Shown one piece after another: positions 46,783 to 59,178 of a stretch of 64,000 bases of DNA. The notes beneath the pieces are model-generated. The model saw nothing but the letters and a program-made list of their open reading frames with translations. It ran no database searches and had not been told where the DNA came from. Each line of letters starts with the position of its first letter. Within the stretch, counting starts at the first letter, position 1. The stretch is taken from assembly GCA_021521415.1 (NCBI GenBank), contig JAIQDT010000225.1:1847501-1911500 (forward strand). The letters run 5' to 3'. Source of the stretch: Bidens hawaiensis (Eukaryota; Streptophyta; Magnoliopsida; Asterales; Asteraceae). A program made the position numbers and the translations under genes.

Positions 46783-47069
46783 TTTGAGAAATCAAAAATC
46801 AGTTTCTTTGATAAAAATTTCAAAATAACCAGATCTGAAAATAGAATGCTCAGATCTGATGTGTCTGATGTGATTAGAACAAGATTTAGATATAAAGATT
46901 TAAACTTTAATTGAAATAAGGAAGAGAAAACACCGGTAGATTGTAGATCTGGAAGAAAAATGAAGAACATGGCTGCTGACGTCACAAATCAATCGAACAG
47001 TGCTCTGCTTACGTCATTCTTCTTCAAATCTTCAACCAGCAACAATCTTTCTAAAAAAAGCAGTAACAA

Positions 47070-47081
47070 GCTCTGATACCA
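47070..47081 (-). other. Primer binding site of the outer element
   Basis: TGGTATCAGAGC on the minus strand, two bases from the LTR at 47,084. The 46,783-47,069 stretch is the leader. Confidence 0.9.
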
Positions 47082-47083
47082 CT

Positions 47084-48312
47084 TGTCGGGTCCCAATCTT
47101 TTGATTGTCGATTCGGCTCGGATCTTAATCAATCATGTCATAACTCACACAAAATTAATCGTGTTGACAAGAGAGTTAATGAAGGGTTACCATATTTAGA
47201 AAGATGACCGTTTGTTAAAGCAGAATCAATAACAAACATACGGTTGCAATGAATATTCAAAGATCGAAGACACACACAGGATTCACTCAAAAGATTTCCA
47301 TTTATATAATGTTAGTCATACAAAAGGAGTAATCGATTTAGGGTTTATAAGGAATCCTAGGACAGCCGTCACACACAATATATTCTCAATTAATGTGTCG
47401 TGTCCCGTGTTTTCCGTGTCTAGTGTCCTTGGTGGCGTGCCCTAAATATTCTATTTATAGGCCTGCCAACCTAGGTTAGCTGTCATTCATTGTAGAAACC
47501 CTATCCGATAATACATATTCAAATTACATATTCAAAAATAAAGCTAAGTGTAAAACAAGTCTTCCGGGTAGGCTTTTCATTAATCTTCAGTCTCCGAGTA
47601 CGTAGTGTACTCGGCCTTCCTTCAGACTTGGTAAACATATAAGTGTACTCGGGATCAGTTTCCGGGTAGACTTTACTTAAAGAATATTTTACCAAGTAAA
47701 ATATTCACCGAGTAGACTTTAATATTCTTGGACTTATCAAACTTTGCTCGAAAAAGCCTTACGAGCAACCTTGTTCTTCTATGGTCCTGTTCGGCTCATT
47801 GTCAGTTGAACAACTTATTGATAAGGCGTACTCGGGAGTACATACCTTACTTGAGCATAACCTTACTCGAAATAACTTAGAGATATTCTATTAACTCATC
47901 AAGTATACTCGGACCATAATTATTAAAGAATACCTTGCCCGGTCTTCCAGTTACTTGGCTTCTTGGACTTGGTTAACCAAACCTTACTCGGAAGAGTAAA
48001 AGACTTAGCTTTGAAGAACAACCCTGCTTGACAAAGTGAACCTTGCTCGGAGATGCCAAATCAGTGGTCCTTACTCGGGAATTCACTAAATAGCATACCC
48101 TACACGGATATCCACTTAAGAAGACTATTTGAAGTAAAACTTGCCCGGGAGGCAAAATCTCGTACTCGGCTAAGTTAAAGCTTACTCGAAGGTCCAAGGT
48201 ATGCTCGGATTCAATACTTTGCAGTTTCTGAGGAGGTTGAGAAGATTTCAATCTTCCATATTCTTCGTTTTCGGTCAAATCTCCTCATTTGGGTCAAATT
48301 CTTGACCCAACA
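47084..48312 (-). repeat. LTR E, 5' LTR of the outer element (1,229 bp)
   Basis: TGTCGGGTC and ACCCAACA ends on the plus strand. It is the most diverged full LTR here and shares subfamily variants with the partial LTR at 1-294. It contains the 83-bp long-type segment. Its right end abuts plastid sequence; the next five bases, CAGTG (48,313-48,317), are the predicted target duplication. Confidence 0.9.
47451..47460 (-). promoter_or_regulatory. TATA box of LTR E
   Basis: CTATAAATAG on the minus strand, in the same position relative to the LTR end as in LTR D. Confidence 0.7.
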
Positions 48313-48332
48313 CAGTGATGTTATCATCTACT

Positions 48333-48875
48333 ATGATTATCTAACAGTTCAAGTACAGTTGATATAGTTGAAGCGCAGTAAAAATATGGTTTTGGGGACG
48401 GAATTTGTGGGGTCAACCAATAGGGTTTCTAGTTTTTCTAATTTCTTCCCTAGCCGAGTGTGAACGATTACCTTTTGATTTACCAAAAGTAGAAGAAGAG
48501 TTAGTAGCAGGTTATCAAACTGAATATTCTGGTATAAAATTTGGTTTACTTTATGTTTCTTCATATTTAAATCTACTAGTTTCTTCATTATTTGTAACAG
48601 TTCTTTACTTGGGGGGTTGGAATCTTTCTATTTCGTGCATATATGTTCCTGATCTTTTTGATATTACTAAAACGGGTAGAGTTTTTGGGACAATAATTAG
48701 TATCTTTATTACATTAGCTAAAACTTATTTGTTCTTGTTCATTCCTATCGCAAAAAGATGGACTCTACCGTGGCTGAGAATGGATCAATTATTAAATCTT
48801 GGATGGAAATTTCTTTTACCTATTTCTCTAGGTAATCTATTATTAACAACCTCTTCCCAACTTCTTTCACTGTAA
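48333..48875 (+). pseudogene. ndhA: ndhA exon 2 fragment
   Basis: Plastid NADH dehydrogenase-like subunit A (membrane arm). The reading runs from STVDIVEAQ through [14 protein letters not shown] and YLGGWNLSI to the normal end [15 protein letters not shown]. An in-frame TAA follows VEAQ at about 48,378, where Ser is conserved. Sequence upstream of about 48,340 is degenerate, and exon 1, the intron and the first part of exon 2 are missing at the retroelement junction. ndhI follows as in plastomes. Confidence 0.9.
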
Positions 48876-48953
48876 AAAAAGACTTCGATATTCACGACTT
48901 GTCTCAAACAAGAGAAAGAAACAAGTATCTTATTTTTTATAGATATTCACGAT

Positions 48954-49454
48954 ATGTTTCCAATGGTAACTGAGTTAATGAATTATGGCCAACAAACTGT
49001 ACGTGCCGCAAGGTATATTGGTCAAGGTTTCATGATTACCTTATCACACGCCAATCGTTTACCTGTAACTATTCAATACCCCTACGAAAAATTGATCACA
49101 TCCGAGCGTTTTCGCGGCTGAATCCACTTTGAATTTGATAAATGCATTGCTTGTGAAGTATGTGTTCGTGTATGTCCTATAGATCTGCCCGTTGTTGATT
49201 GGAAATTGGAAACGGATATCAGAAAGAAACGATTGCTTAATTACAGTATTGAATTTGGAATATGTATCTTTTGTGGTAATTGAGTTGAGTATTGTCCAAC
49301 AAATTGTTTATCAATGACTGAAGAATATGAACTTTCTACTTATGATCGTCATGAATTGAATTATAATCAAATTGCTTTGGGTCGGTTACCAATGTCAATA
49401 ATTGACGATTACACAATTCGACCAATTTTAAATTTGCCTGGAATAAAAACTTAA
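48954..49454 (+). pseudogene. ndhI: ndhI with two in-frame stops
   Basis: Full-length (166 codons plus stop) plastid NDH subunit I, which carries two 4Fe-4S clusters in chloroplast NDH. The first cluster motif [12 protein letters not shown] is intact. A TGA replaces a conserved Arg after ERFRG (near 49,121), and a second TGA replaces a Cys of the second cluster motif (CGN-stop-VEYCP, near 49,284). Not functional here. Confidence 0.92.
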
Positions 49455-49821
49455 GAAAACATTTTGATCTAAAAGAATGAAGGTTTTTGTTTGGTGAATA
49501 ATTATAATTATATTCATAATTATATTGATTAGGATTAGGCGGCGAGAATTGTGTTTTAATTTATATAAATATGAACAATATATTTCTTTTCTATAGTCAA
49601 TATTGATGATTGATGATTTGAAAATATATAGATTCAAATTACTCCTTCGAGAGATTAGGCCAATAACTACATCTACATCAATCCATATCCATGAAAATGG
49701 AATTTTTCAAATTGAATAATTAAGAACTATTATAAAATAGAAAAAAGTGGAGTTACTTCTTTTTTCCTGACCGGGTCAATAAAGTTATGCAATATTTTGA
49801 TTTATTTATCTATTATATATA

Positions 49822-50352
49822 ATGGATTTACGTGGACTAATACATGATTTTCTTTTAGTCTTTCTGGGATTAGGTCTTATATTAGGGGGTCTGGGAGTAG
49901 TATTACTTGCCAATCCCATTTATTATGCCTTTTCATTGGGATTTGTTTTTGTTTGTATATCGTTATTCTATATTCTATCGAAATCCCATTTTGTAGCTGC
50001 TGCGCAGCTCCTTATTTACGTAGGAGCCATAATTGTTTTAATCATTTTTGCTGTGATGTTCATAAATGATTCAGAATATTCCAAAGATTTCCGTCTTAGG
50101 ACCGTGGGATATGGAGTAACTTCCATGGTCTGTACAAGTCTTTTTGTTTCACTAATTACTACTATTCCAGATATGTCATGGTACGGGATTATTTGGACTA
50201 CAAAAGCAAACAAGATTGTAGAGCAAGATCTGATACCTAATAGTCAAAAAATTGGAATTCATTTATCAACATATTTTTTTCTTCCGTTTGAATTTATTTC
50301 AATAATTCTTTTAGTTGTGTTAATCGGCGCAATTGTTGTAGCTCGTCAATAA
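49822..50352 (+). CDS. ndhG: ndhG, intact open reading frame in the NUPT
   Basis: 176 codons, the normal length of plastid NDH subunit G, with hydrophobic segments and the conserved [12 protein letters not shown] and [14 protein letters not shown] motifs. Several substitutions at usually conserved positions suggest relaxed constraint. It has no stop or frameshift, but lacks plastid expression signals in a nuclear setting, so it is probably silent. Confidence 0.85.
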   Translation: MDLRGLIHDFLLVFLGLGLILGGLGVVLLANPIYYAFSLGFVFVCISLFYILSKSHFVAAAQLLIYVGAIIVLIIFAVMFINDSEYSKDFRLRTVGYGVTSMVCTSLFVSLITTIPDMSWYGIIWTTKANKIVEQDLIPNSQKIGIHLSTYFFLPFEFISIILLVVLIGAIVVARQ

Positions 50353-50569
50353 TAACTCTTTGTAACTGGAAAATCTTGTTATGAGCTATCACATGTCCTT
50401 CCTTTTTTTCTATTTGACTTTGTATATAAGATAGAAATTATTTATATTTATTAGTTCAATCTATTCCCAATATATTAATTTGTTGCATTACTCATTATAT
50501 TCTAGTCAATCCAATTGGTTAAATTGTTGTTGATATTGAAATGAATCGAGATTTATAAGGAGTTGGTTA

Positions 50570-50875
50570 ATGATGCTCGAACAGGTACTTTTTTTGAGTG
50601 CTTATTTATTTTCTATTGGTCTATATGGATTGATTACAAGTCGAAATATTGTTAGGGCTTTTATGTTTCTTGAACTTATATTAAATGCGGTTAATCTCAA
50701 TTTTGTAACATTTTCTGATATTTTTGATAGTCGTCAACTAAAAGGATCCATTTTTTCTATTTTTGTTATTGCTATTGCAGCTGCTGAAGCCGCTATTGGA
50801 CTCGCTATTCTTTCATCAATTTATCGTAACAGAAAAACAACTCGTATAAATCAATCAAAATTATTGAATAAGTAA
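50570..50875 (+). CDS. ndhE: ndhE, intact open reading frame in the NUPT
   Basis: 101 codons, normal length, with [17 protein letters not shown] and [14 protein letters not shown] motifs. It encodes the membrane-arm subunit corresponding to NuoK. The second residue is Met where Ile is usual. It sits between ndhG and psaC as in plastomes. Expected to be non-expressed in the nucleus. Confidence 0.88.
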   Translation: MMLEQVLFLSAYLFSIGLYGLITSRNIVRAFMFLELILNAVNLNFVTFSDIFDSRQLKGSIFSIFVIAIAAAEAAIGLAILSSIYRNRKTTRINQSKLLNK

Positions 50876-51154
50876 TATTATAATTTATTGAATAAGTAAT
50901 ATTATAATATAAATTATCACATTATCATTTTCATAAATTAATTTAAATTAGTAAATTAATTTAAATTAGCATGTCTACCATGTAAGATATGATCATGTTA
51001 TCACAAAGATAAGAAATCAAATTATTTTGGCACTGTCAATCCAGAAATAGAGAAAAAACGGGGAACTCATCGATTCATCTAGTATTTAAATATATAATTC
51101 ATTTATCAATTTACTAGATTGACACTTTATCACGTTCAAAAATAGATAGACCCA

Positions 51155-51400
51155 ATGTTGCATTTAGTAATGATTTATGATACATGTATCGGGTGTACTC
51201 AATGTGTCCGAGTCTGTCCTACGAATGTTTTAGAAATCATACCTTGGGACGGATGTAAAGCTAAACAAATAGCTTCTGCTCCAAGAACAAAGGATTGTGT
51301 CAGTTGTAAGAGATGTGAATCCGCCTGCCCAACAGATTTCTTGAGTGTTCGAGTTTATTTATGGCATGAAACAACCCGCAGCATGGGTATAGCTTATTAA
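51155..51400 (+). CDS. psaC: psaC, open but substituted
   Basis: 81 codons, normal length, encoding the photosystem I iron-sulfur subunit. All eight cluster cysteines remain ([12 protein letters not shown] and [12 protein letters not shown]). Around ten residues differ from this otherwise nearly invariant protein, including Ser-to-Leu twice near the start, Ala-to-Val, Asp-to-Asn, Glu-to-Lys and Gly-to-Ser. These fit C-to-T or G-to-A changes, as expected for methylated nuclear plastid DNA. Confidence 0.9.
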   Translation: MLHLVMIYDTCIGCTQCVRVCPTNVLEIIPWDGCKAKQIASAPRTKDCVSCKRCESACPTDFLSVRVYLWHETTRSMGIAY

Positions 51401-51441
51401 TACGTTACAGAAACCCCTACTTGAGTCCATTTTTTTACCGC

Positions 51442-51486
51442 AAAAACCTGTGCTCAAAAATAGATTGTTTTTGAGCACAGGTTTTT
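51442..51486. terminator. Perfect 19-bp stem-loop between psaC and ndhD
   Basis: The arms 51,442-51,460 and 51,468-51,486 (AAAAACCTGTGCTCAAAAA and its complement) are perfectly paired around a 7-base loop. Plastid intergenic stem-loops of this kind define mRNA 3' ends. It survives undamaged. Confidence 0.85.
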
Positions 51487-51513
51487 CTGGTCCAAGTGTA
51501 TCTTGTCTTTACC

Positions 51514-52824
51514 ACGAACAAATTTCCTTGGTTAACAATAATTGTAGTTTTACCAATATTTGCAGGTTCCTTAATTTTCTTTCTTCCCCATAAATGAAAT
51601 AGGGTAATTAAGTGGTATACTATATGTATATGTATGTTAGAACTTCTTCTAACAACCTATGCATTCTGTTATCATTTCCAATTGGACGATCCATTAATCC
51701 AACTAGTAGAGGACTATAAATGGATCAATTTTTTTGATTTCCGTTGGAAATTAGGAATAGATGGGCTGTCTATAGGACCCGTTTTATTAACAGTATTTAT
51801 CACTACTTTAGCTACTTTAGCTGCCTGGCCTGTTACTCGGGATTCTCGATTATTCCATTTCTTGATGTTAGCAATGTACAGTGGTAAAATAGGATCATTT
51901 TCTTCTCGGGACCTTTTACTTTTTTTCATCATGTGGGAATTAGAATTAATTCCAGTTTATCTACTTCTATCCATGTGGGGAGGAAAGAAACGTTTCTACT
52001 CAGCCACAAAATTTATTTTGTGCACGGCGGGGGGTTCTATTTTTCCCTTAATGGGAGTTTTGGGTATCAGTTTATATGGTTCTAATGAACCAACATTAAA
52101 TTTTGAAACATCAGTTAATCAGTCGTATCTTGTGGCTTTGGAAATAATATTCTATATTTGATTTTTTATTGCTTTTGCTGTCAAATTGTCGATTCTACCC
52201 CTACATACATGGTTACCAGATACCCACAGAGAGGCGCATTACAGTACTTGTATGCTTCTAGCCAGAATTTTATTAAAAATGGGAGCATATGGATTGATTC
52301 GGATTAATATGGAATTATTACCACACGCTCATTCTATATTTTCTCCTTGGTTGATGATAGTAGGCACAGTACAAATAATCTATGCATCTTCGACATCTCC
52401 TGGCCAACGTAATTTAACAAAAAGAATAGCCTATTCCTCCATATCTCATATGGGTTTCATACTTATAGGAATTGCTTCGATAACCGATACGGGACTAAAT
52501 GGAGCTATTTTACAAATAATCTCTTATGGCTTTATTGGTGCTGCACTTTTTTTCTTGGGCGGAGTAGCTATCCCCATGCCAAAAATATTTACGATGTTCA
52601 GTAGCTTTTCCATGGCTTCCCTTGCATTACCGGGTATGAGTGTTTTTGTTGCAGAATTGATAGTCTTTTTAGGAATAATTACTAGCCAAAAATATCTTTT
52701 AATGCCCAAAATTTCCATCACTTTTGTAATGGCATTTGGAATGATATTAACTTCTATTTATTTTTTATCTATGTCACGTCAAATGTTCTATGGATACAAG
52801 TTATTTACTACTCCAAACTCTTAT
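51514..52824 (+). pseudogene. ndhD: ndhD, 3'-truncated with stops and an internal deletion
   Basis: Plastid NDH subunit D (proton-pumping type). It begins at ACG, the position where many plastid ndhD transcripts gain AUG by RNA editing. In-frame TGA codons occur after PHK (near 51,595) and after IIFYI (near 52,159), each where Gly is conserved. About 16 codons (the conserved YDRIRLVYLDEM part) are missing in frame between ALFFL and GGVAIPMPK. The gene ends after TTPNSY at the junction with rps18 sequence. Confidence 0.9.
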
Positions 52825-52825
52825 G

Positions 52826-53025
52826 TTTTATAGCAATAGTAATTAATCGTTGTTGTTTCAAGGTCAATCTATTTACTCATCTAGATAATATTTTTCCCTG
52901 TTCTCTAATAAATAGACTAATTAAACTCATGTTTTCATAATCAATTCGATCCCCCGATTGGATCGGGGGCAAACGCTTACGAAAAGATCGCTTGGATTTA
53001 AAAAAATTCGCTTGGATTTATCCAT
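52826..53025 (-). pseudogene. rps18: rps18 copy 1, 3'-truncated and frameshifted
   Basis: Plastid ribosomal protein S18. The start is at 53,025. A one-base deletion relative to the intact copy at 54,552-54,857 shifts the frame after the first six codons. The C-terminal part is missing where the sequence joins ndhD at about 52,825. Confidence 0.9.
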
Positions 53026-53203
53026 GGTTTGGTTAGTTTATTTCTTATTCCTAAAATTCTATTTCAGCCGGATATATAAATGGAATAAATAAATAGGATT
53101 TCGTTTGTTTATAATTATTTTTAACTATGTTATATATATAACGTCATTTTTCCCTTTCCTTTCCTTGTAAGATTAAGATAAGGGCGCAAGTACTCGCTTC
53201 AAT

Positions 53204-53404
53204 ATATTTCTTTATCTCCCCGTGAATCGTATGTTTGTAACAATATGGACAGAATTTTCGTAACTCCAATCGATTAGGCGTATTGTGCCGGTTCTTTTGA
53301 GTAATATATCTGGAAATGCCCGTTGATTCCTTATTAACACCGTTTCGAACGCAAGCGGTACATTCCAAAAGAACCGGTATTCGCACATCTTTACCCTTGG
53401 CCAT
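53204..53404 (-). pseudogene. rpl33: rpl33 copy 1 with lost stop codon
   Basis: Plastid ribosomal protein L33, with the zinc-finger-like C-x2-C pairs and the [35 protein letters not shown] body intact. The normal TAG has become TAT, so the frame runs on to 53,144 and adds 20 residues. Confidence 0.9.
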
Positions 53405-53823
53405 GAACCTCCTTTGGATTTTTCATTTACTCAACTCTTCCTCTTTCAATCCGAAACGAAAAAGAAAAAGGAAGGAAAAAGATAGAATTTGTAACTTGCT
53501 ATCCTCTTAAGCAAGAATTCACTACACTCAATATCGAAAATAAGATAGAAATATTTCTAAACTTTCAAATCACAGTACAGAATTTAAATTTTATATATAA
53601 GTTTCTTGTATAATACTCTTTCCCTAGAACCACTGTTTGTGTTCGACTTCCATAGAAATTGAATATTAATTCAATTCCAAACTGAACCCGAGTCTCACAG
53701 CTGTTGAATGCACTTTTATTCTTTCTCTTTCCTCCCTTCTTCTCAAAAAGGGAAAAAAGAGAAAAGAGGGGGCTGATATTTAATTGTATCTATAATATTC
53801 TTTATTCCATCCTGCGTCAATAA

Positions 53824-53949
53824 CTAGAGTGGGAACGTCAAAGCATCCGGGAAAAAACGATTAATCTCAATCAATAAACCTGCCAAAGAAACGAACCATA
53901 GAGTACTTAGTACCGGTGCCACGGAAAGATATGTTTTTAGATCTAGCAT
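53824..53949 (-). CDS. psaJ: psaJ copy 1, open reading frame
   Basis: 41 codons, [19 protein letters not shown]...FPDALTFPL, photosystem I subunit IX with one membrane span. Codon 2 is CTA where Arg is usual, and Val replaces the usual Gly after WF. Open, but expression in the nucleus is not expected. Confidence 0.85.
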   Translation of the reverse strand: MLDLKTYLSVAPVLSTLWFVSLAGLLIEINRFFPDALTFPL

Positions 53950-54275
53950 TGAAAAACATCCTTCATTTTTTCATTTTATTGTAATCAATAAGATAATTCA
54001 TATTTAAATGTACAATGATCTAGTAAAAAAGATTTACTTTTTGTTAAATACAGAAAAACGTCCTTTTCTTCTCCAATATTCCCCAAAAAGACTCAGTTAA
54101 TTTTCCTTGGGGTTCCGTTCCATATTTCATATAGATAGAAGTCTTTTGCTATTATTATATGTTAAATGAGACCAAAAAGACATAATTAAAAGAAAAATTC
54201 TAGATTTTAATTGAGGAGATAACGATGTGGAAAACAAGACAGGAATTCTCTACAATGACACTGTAGACCAACGGA

Positions 54276-54349
54276 AGGGATGTAGCGCAGCTTGGTAGCG
54301 CGTTTGTTTTGGGTACAAAATGTCACGGGTTCAAATCCTGTCATCCCTA
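54276..54349 (+). tRNA. trnP-UGG: trnP-UGG, plastid type
   Basis: 74 bases fold into a complete cloverleaf: acceptor stem AGGGATG/CATCCCT, D stem GCGC/GCGC, anticodon stem TTTGT/ACAAA with loop TTTGGGT (anticodon TGG), and T stem ACGGG/CCTGT, with discriminator A and no encoded CCA. It follows psaJ as in plastomes. Confidence 0.95.
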
Positions 54350-54551
54350 CCTATTACTCTCCTTTGAGCAGTAATGAGGTATTTTTAAAGATCAACTCAC
54401 AATGGACATATCATATAGAATCTTTCATTCTTTTTTCTTTTTTTTCTTATGACACGAGAATTCAATCCGGATTCTTGGATTTTGACCACAAAATAGAAAT
54501 CCGCATTTGAATTCGGATGGGGGTTTGAATTCAAGTTAATAAAGAGTAAAC

Positions 54552-54857
54552 CTATCTTTTTCTAGCTCTAAGACTAGGAGTTCTAGTGGTCGACTCAGTT
54601 CTTTCAAATTGTTTCTCATTATTAAGAAAAGGTAACAAAGATAAAATACGAGCTTGTTTTATAGCAATAGTAATTAATCGTTGTTGTTTCAAGGTCAATT
54701 TATTTACTCGTCTAGATAATATTTTTCCCTGTTCACTAATAAATCGACTAATTAAACTCATGTTTTTATAATCAATTCGATCCCCCGATTGGATCGGGGG
54801 CAAACGCTTACGAAAAGATCGCATGGATTTAAGAAAAGTTCGCTTGGATTTATCCAT
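54552..54857 (-). CDS. rps18: rps18 copy 2, intact
   Basis: 101 codons from [22 protein letters not shown] to RARKR, the normal length for plastid S18, with no lesion. It is a duplicate of the damaged copy at 52,826-53,025. Upstream sequence (54,350-54,551) contains a plastid-like spacer and a junction I cannot place exactly. Confidence 0.9.
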   Translation of the reverse strand: MDKSKRTFLKSMRSFRKRLPPIQSGDRIDYKNMSLISRFISEQGKILSRRVNKLTLKQQRLITIAIKQARILSLLPFLNNEKQFERTESTTRTPSLRARKR

Positions 54858-55046
54858 GGTTTGGTTAGTTTATTTCTTATCCCTAAAATTCTATTTCAAC
54901 CGGATATATAATTAGAATAAATAAATAGGATTTGGTTTGTTTATTATTATTTTTAACTATGTTAAATATGTCATATATATATAATGTCATTTTTCCCTTT
55001 CCTTGCCTTGTAAGATTAAGATAAGGGCGCAAGTACTCGCTTCAAT

Positions 55047-55247
55047 CTATTTCTTTATCTCCCCGTGAATCGTATGTTTGTAACAATATGGACAGAATTT
55101 TCGTAACTCCAATCGATTAGGCGTATTGTGCTAGTTATTTTGATTAATATATCTAGAAATGCTCGTTGATTCCTTATTAACAGCGTTTCGAACACAAGCG
55201 GTACATTCCAAAAGAACCGGTATTCGCACATCTTTACCCTTGGCCAT
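55047..55247 (-). pseudogene. rpl33: rpl33 copy 2 with premature stop
   Basis: 66 codons with the normal TAG retained, but a TAG interrupts the reading ([16 protein letters not shown]) where copy 1 has Arg. It also differs at SISRYI and NAV positions. Confidence 0.9.
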
Positions 55248-55668
55248 GAACCTCCTTTGGATTTTTCATTTACTCAACTCTTCCTCTTTCAATCCGAAAC
55301 GAAAAAAAGAAAGGAAGGAAAAAAAATAGAATTTGTAACTTGCTATCCTCTTATGCAAGATTTCACTACACTCAATATCGAAAATAAGATAGAAAGATTT
55401 CTAAACTTTCAAATCACAGTACAGAATTTTATATTTTATAAATAAGTATCTTGTATAATACTCTTTCCCTAGAACCACTGTTTGTATTCAACTTCCATAG
55501 AAATTGAATATTAATTCAATTCCAAACTGAACCCGAGTCTCACAGCTGTTGAATGCACTTTTATTCTTTCTCTTTCCTCCCTTCTTCTCAAAAAGGGAAA
55601 AAAGAGAAAAGAGGGGGCTGATATTTAATTGTATCTCTAATATTCTTTATTCCGTCCCGCGCCAATAA

Positions 55669-55794
55669 TTAGAATGGGAACGTCAACGCATCCGGGAAAA
55701 AACGATTAATCTCTATCAATAAACATGCCAAAGAACCGAACCATAGAGTACTTAGTACCGGTGCCACGGAAAGATATGTTTTTAGATCTCACAT
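55669..55794 (-). pseudogene. psaJ: psaJ copy 2 with stop at codon 2
   Basis: ATG is followed by TGA, which matches CGA-to-TGA deamination of the usual Arg codon. The rest reads as psaJ to FPF and a TAA. Confidence 0.9.
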
Positions 55795-56105
55795 TGAAAA
55801 ACCTCCTTCATTTTTTCATTTTATTGTAATCAATAAGATAATACATATTTAAATGTACAATGATCTAGTAAAAAAGATTTACTTTTTGTTAAATACAAAA
55901 AAAAACGTCCTTTTCTTCTCCAATATTCCCCAAAAAGACTCAGTTATTTTTCCTTGGGGTTCCGTTCCATATTTCATATAGATAGAAGTATTTTGTTATT
56001 ATTAAATGTTAAATGAGAACAAAAAGACGAAATGAAAAGAAAAATTCTAGATTTTAATTGAGGAGATAACGATATGGAAAACAAGACAGGAATTCTCTAC
56101 AATGA

Positions 56106-56251
<146 letters not shown>

Positions 56252-56399
56252 GAAAACGAGAGAGAACTAAAATAATTGACTAATCATTCTAGGTATTCTC
56301 TCTCTTAGCCCATTCGGAAGGATCTCATTTCAGAATTATCCATGACTGTTTATCTCTCTAGCATGACCACTTGATGAAATGTGGAGGGAAGTGGCGGAA

Positions 56400-56526
56400 A
56401 TGGCCGATACTACTGGAAGAATTCCTCTTTGGATAATAGGTACTGTAGCTGGTTATTCTTATGATCGGTTTAGTAGGCGTTTTCTTTTATGGTTCATATT
56501 CCGGGTTGGGTTCATCCCTGTGTTAA
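56400..56526 (+). pseudogene. psbJ: psbJ with one-base insertion
   Basis: Starts MADTTGRIPLWIIGTVAG. An extra T then shifts the frame. The normal stop is also altered, and the first frame stop is at 56,524-56,526. Photosystem II small subunit downstream of psbL as in plastomes. Confidence 0.9.
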
Positions 56527-57300
56527 TAGGATGAATTGAGTTGTATACATGAAAGCGTAAGAACTCAACGGATTCCCTTCTTTGTTTATCTGATTTGAGG
56601 GAGAAGGTCCCGTTGAGTTCTTAATAATTATAAGATTTTTTTATAAGTTCATTGAATAAGTTCTATTTACTCAATCAATTTTCCCCTCCTCTTTTGTTTG
56701 TCCACCACTTTTATATATATAGTATACATAATAATTCATTATTATAATATAATATAAAAATAAGAAAAAAATACGTAATAACTCTAAAAAACGTTCTGAT
56801 ACGTCTCTAAAAAATCGAAAAATAAAACTACGAATGTTTGACGAACAGTATAAAGATAAAGAATCATTATTATTTCGACACAAGAAAAGGGTGTGAAAAA
56901 TCCCTTTCTTGTGTCGAAGACTAGGAAAACGAATAACCCCTACCAGAAATATTTGTTCCCTTCATTTATCCATTCTATTTCGCGTTTCCTTTTGGATAGG
57001 ATCTAGCCAAAGTAAATTGTATTAGAATCAAATGCATTTTATGACATTTCAATCTCACAATAGCAACATAATAACATAACCGCGATTTTTTTGGAAAAAA
57101 AAAACAACAAACAAAGAAAGAGGGGTCAAGTCAAACAGTCTTCTTCACAATATACATACTATGGCTAGGGATATGGTACAAGGAATTACCGGCATCTCGT
57201 AGAAAAATAGTATAAAAAAAGCTTTTCAAATTTTTTATATCATAATTACTAAAAAGAATTTGGTTCTTTTTAAAAACTTGATGTCGATAAATGCGCGAGT
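56527..57300. other. psbJ-petA spacer with two stem-loops
   Basis: A 13-bp inverted repeat at 56,559-56,571 and 56,610-56,622 (AAGAACTCAACGG) is in the position of the psbL/psbJ 3' end. A second, 14-bp repeat lies at 56,874-56,887 and 56,905-56,918 (TTCGACACAAGAAA). No gene is visible. Confidence 0.75.
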
Positions 57301-58261
<961 letters not shown>

Positions 58262-58487
58262 GGTCCAATCATTGATCCCGAAAATTTCTACAATAAATTG
58301 GGGTAGGTCACTACTGGAGTTTCCTATCCACGATTCTGTTATTTACTAGAATAGTTTGACTCGATTAATATATAGGAATATAGGATGAATCTTCGGGATG
58401 GGTAGAAATAGAAAGGGATTTTCAATGTTTTGCTTATGTACAACTGCAAAGTAAGAAACATTATAATTGGATTAAGTAGACCATTTT

Positions 58488-59178
58488 TTAGTCATTCATT
58501 GAATGATAAATCAATACATGTGACGGAGATACGCGATTTAAATAACGGAAAATCCAATATTTGAAAATTGTATTTAGAATGACCGGAAAAGTTGAAACAA
58601 GGCCAGATATAATTTGATCATTATGAACAAATCCAAAATCCTTGTAGACAAAGCCAATCATCAATTCCCAACCATGGGGCGAATGAAATCCAATACATAA
58701 ATCAGTTAATAAAAGAAGAGAAAATGCTTTTATTGTGTCACTTAAGTTATATAGGAATTCCTGAGCCCAAGAGTTAAGAATAACAAGTTCTTTATTACCC
58801 AAAATAGAATAACCACTTATAATAATGAAACATATTATATTTGTCAAGAAGTGCAAAATCGTATGAATACGACCCTCGTTGTGTATCTTGATTAATTGGA
58901 TTATTTCTTTGTGAATTCCTATACGAAGGTTTTGTAGATGTGTCTCCGAGTATTCCTTGATCAATACTTCTAAGAAGAGGAGTTCCTCTAATCATATGAA
59001 TTTTTGTAAAATACTCTTTTCTTCAATATCATTCAAAAAAGTTTCAGATTGCCTAGGATTCCACCAATAAGTAACCCACGATTCCGGACTTTTTTTGAAA
59101 TAAGAGAGAAATCCACAAGGGAAAAAATACTATAGATGCAAGATATAAAAGAGGAGTGAATGCTTTCTTTTTTGCCAT
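58488..59178 (-). pseudogene. cemA: cemA with frameshift
   Basis: Starts [19 protein letters not shown] at 59,178. An extra base near codon 29 throws the reading out of frame, giving several stops. The rest ([10 protein letters not shown] to YHSMND and TAA) is open in the shifted frame. 691 bases instead of 690. Plastid envelope membrane protein. Confidence 0.9.

Larger units (their letters stand above)
1..48312 (-). mobile_element. Outer Sirevirus-like Ty1/copia element (nested host, truncated by window edge)
   Basis: The outer element reads right to left: 5' LTR 47,084-48,312, PBS, gag (43,920-46,782, continued at 25,168-25,895), pol (21,906-25,153 and 13,435-13,641), spacer, env-like ORF and a partial 3' LTR at 1-294. 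The two outer LTRs pair because they share variants absent from the inner LTRs, such as ATTCACTAAATAGC and CTTCCATATTCTTCG. The right end abuts plastid DNA. Gag-pol order with integrase before RT is Ty1/copia. The long gag and the extra ORF after pol resemble the Sirevirus lineage, which is an inference from architecture. All of its genes are broken. It is split by three later events described separately. Confidence 0.8.
52826..54265. repeat. First copy of a duplicated plastid segment (rps18-rpl33-psaJ)
   Basis: Matches 54,656-56,111 over about 1.45 kb with scattered substitutions and small indels. Only this copy continues into trnP. The two copies carry different lesions, so they have evolved separately. 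Confidence 0.85.

Noticed and set aside
51514..51516. Treating the first in-frame ATG (51,634) as the ndhD start
   Set aside because: The homologous reading begins at ACG 51,514, the known RNA-edited start of plastid ndhD, and continues in frame apart from a nonsense codon.
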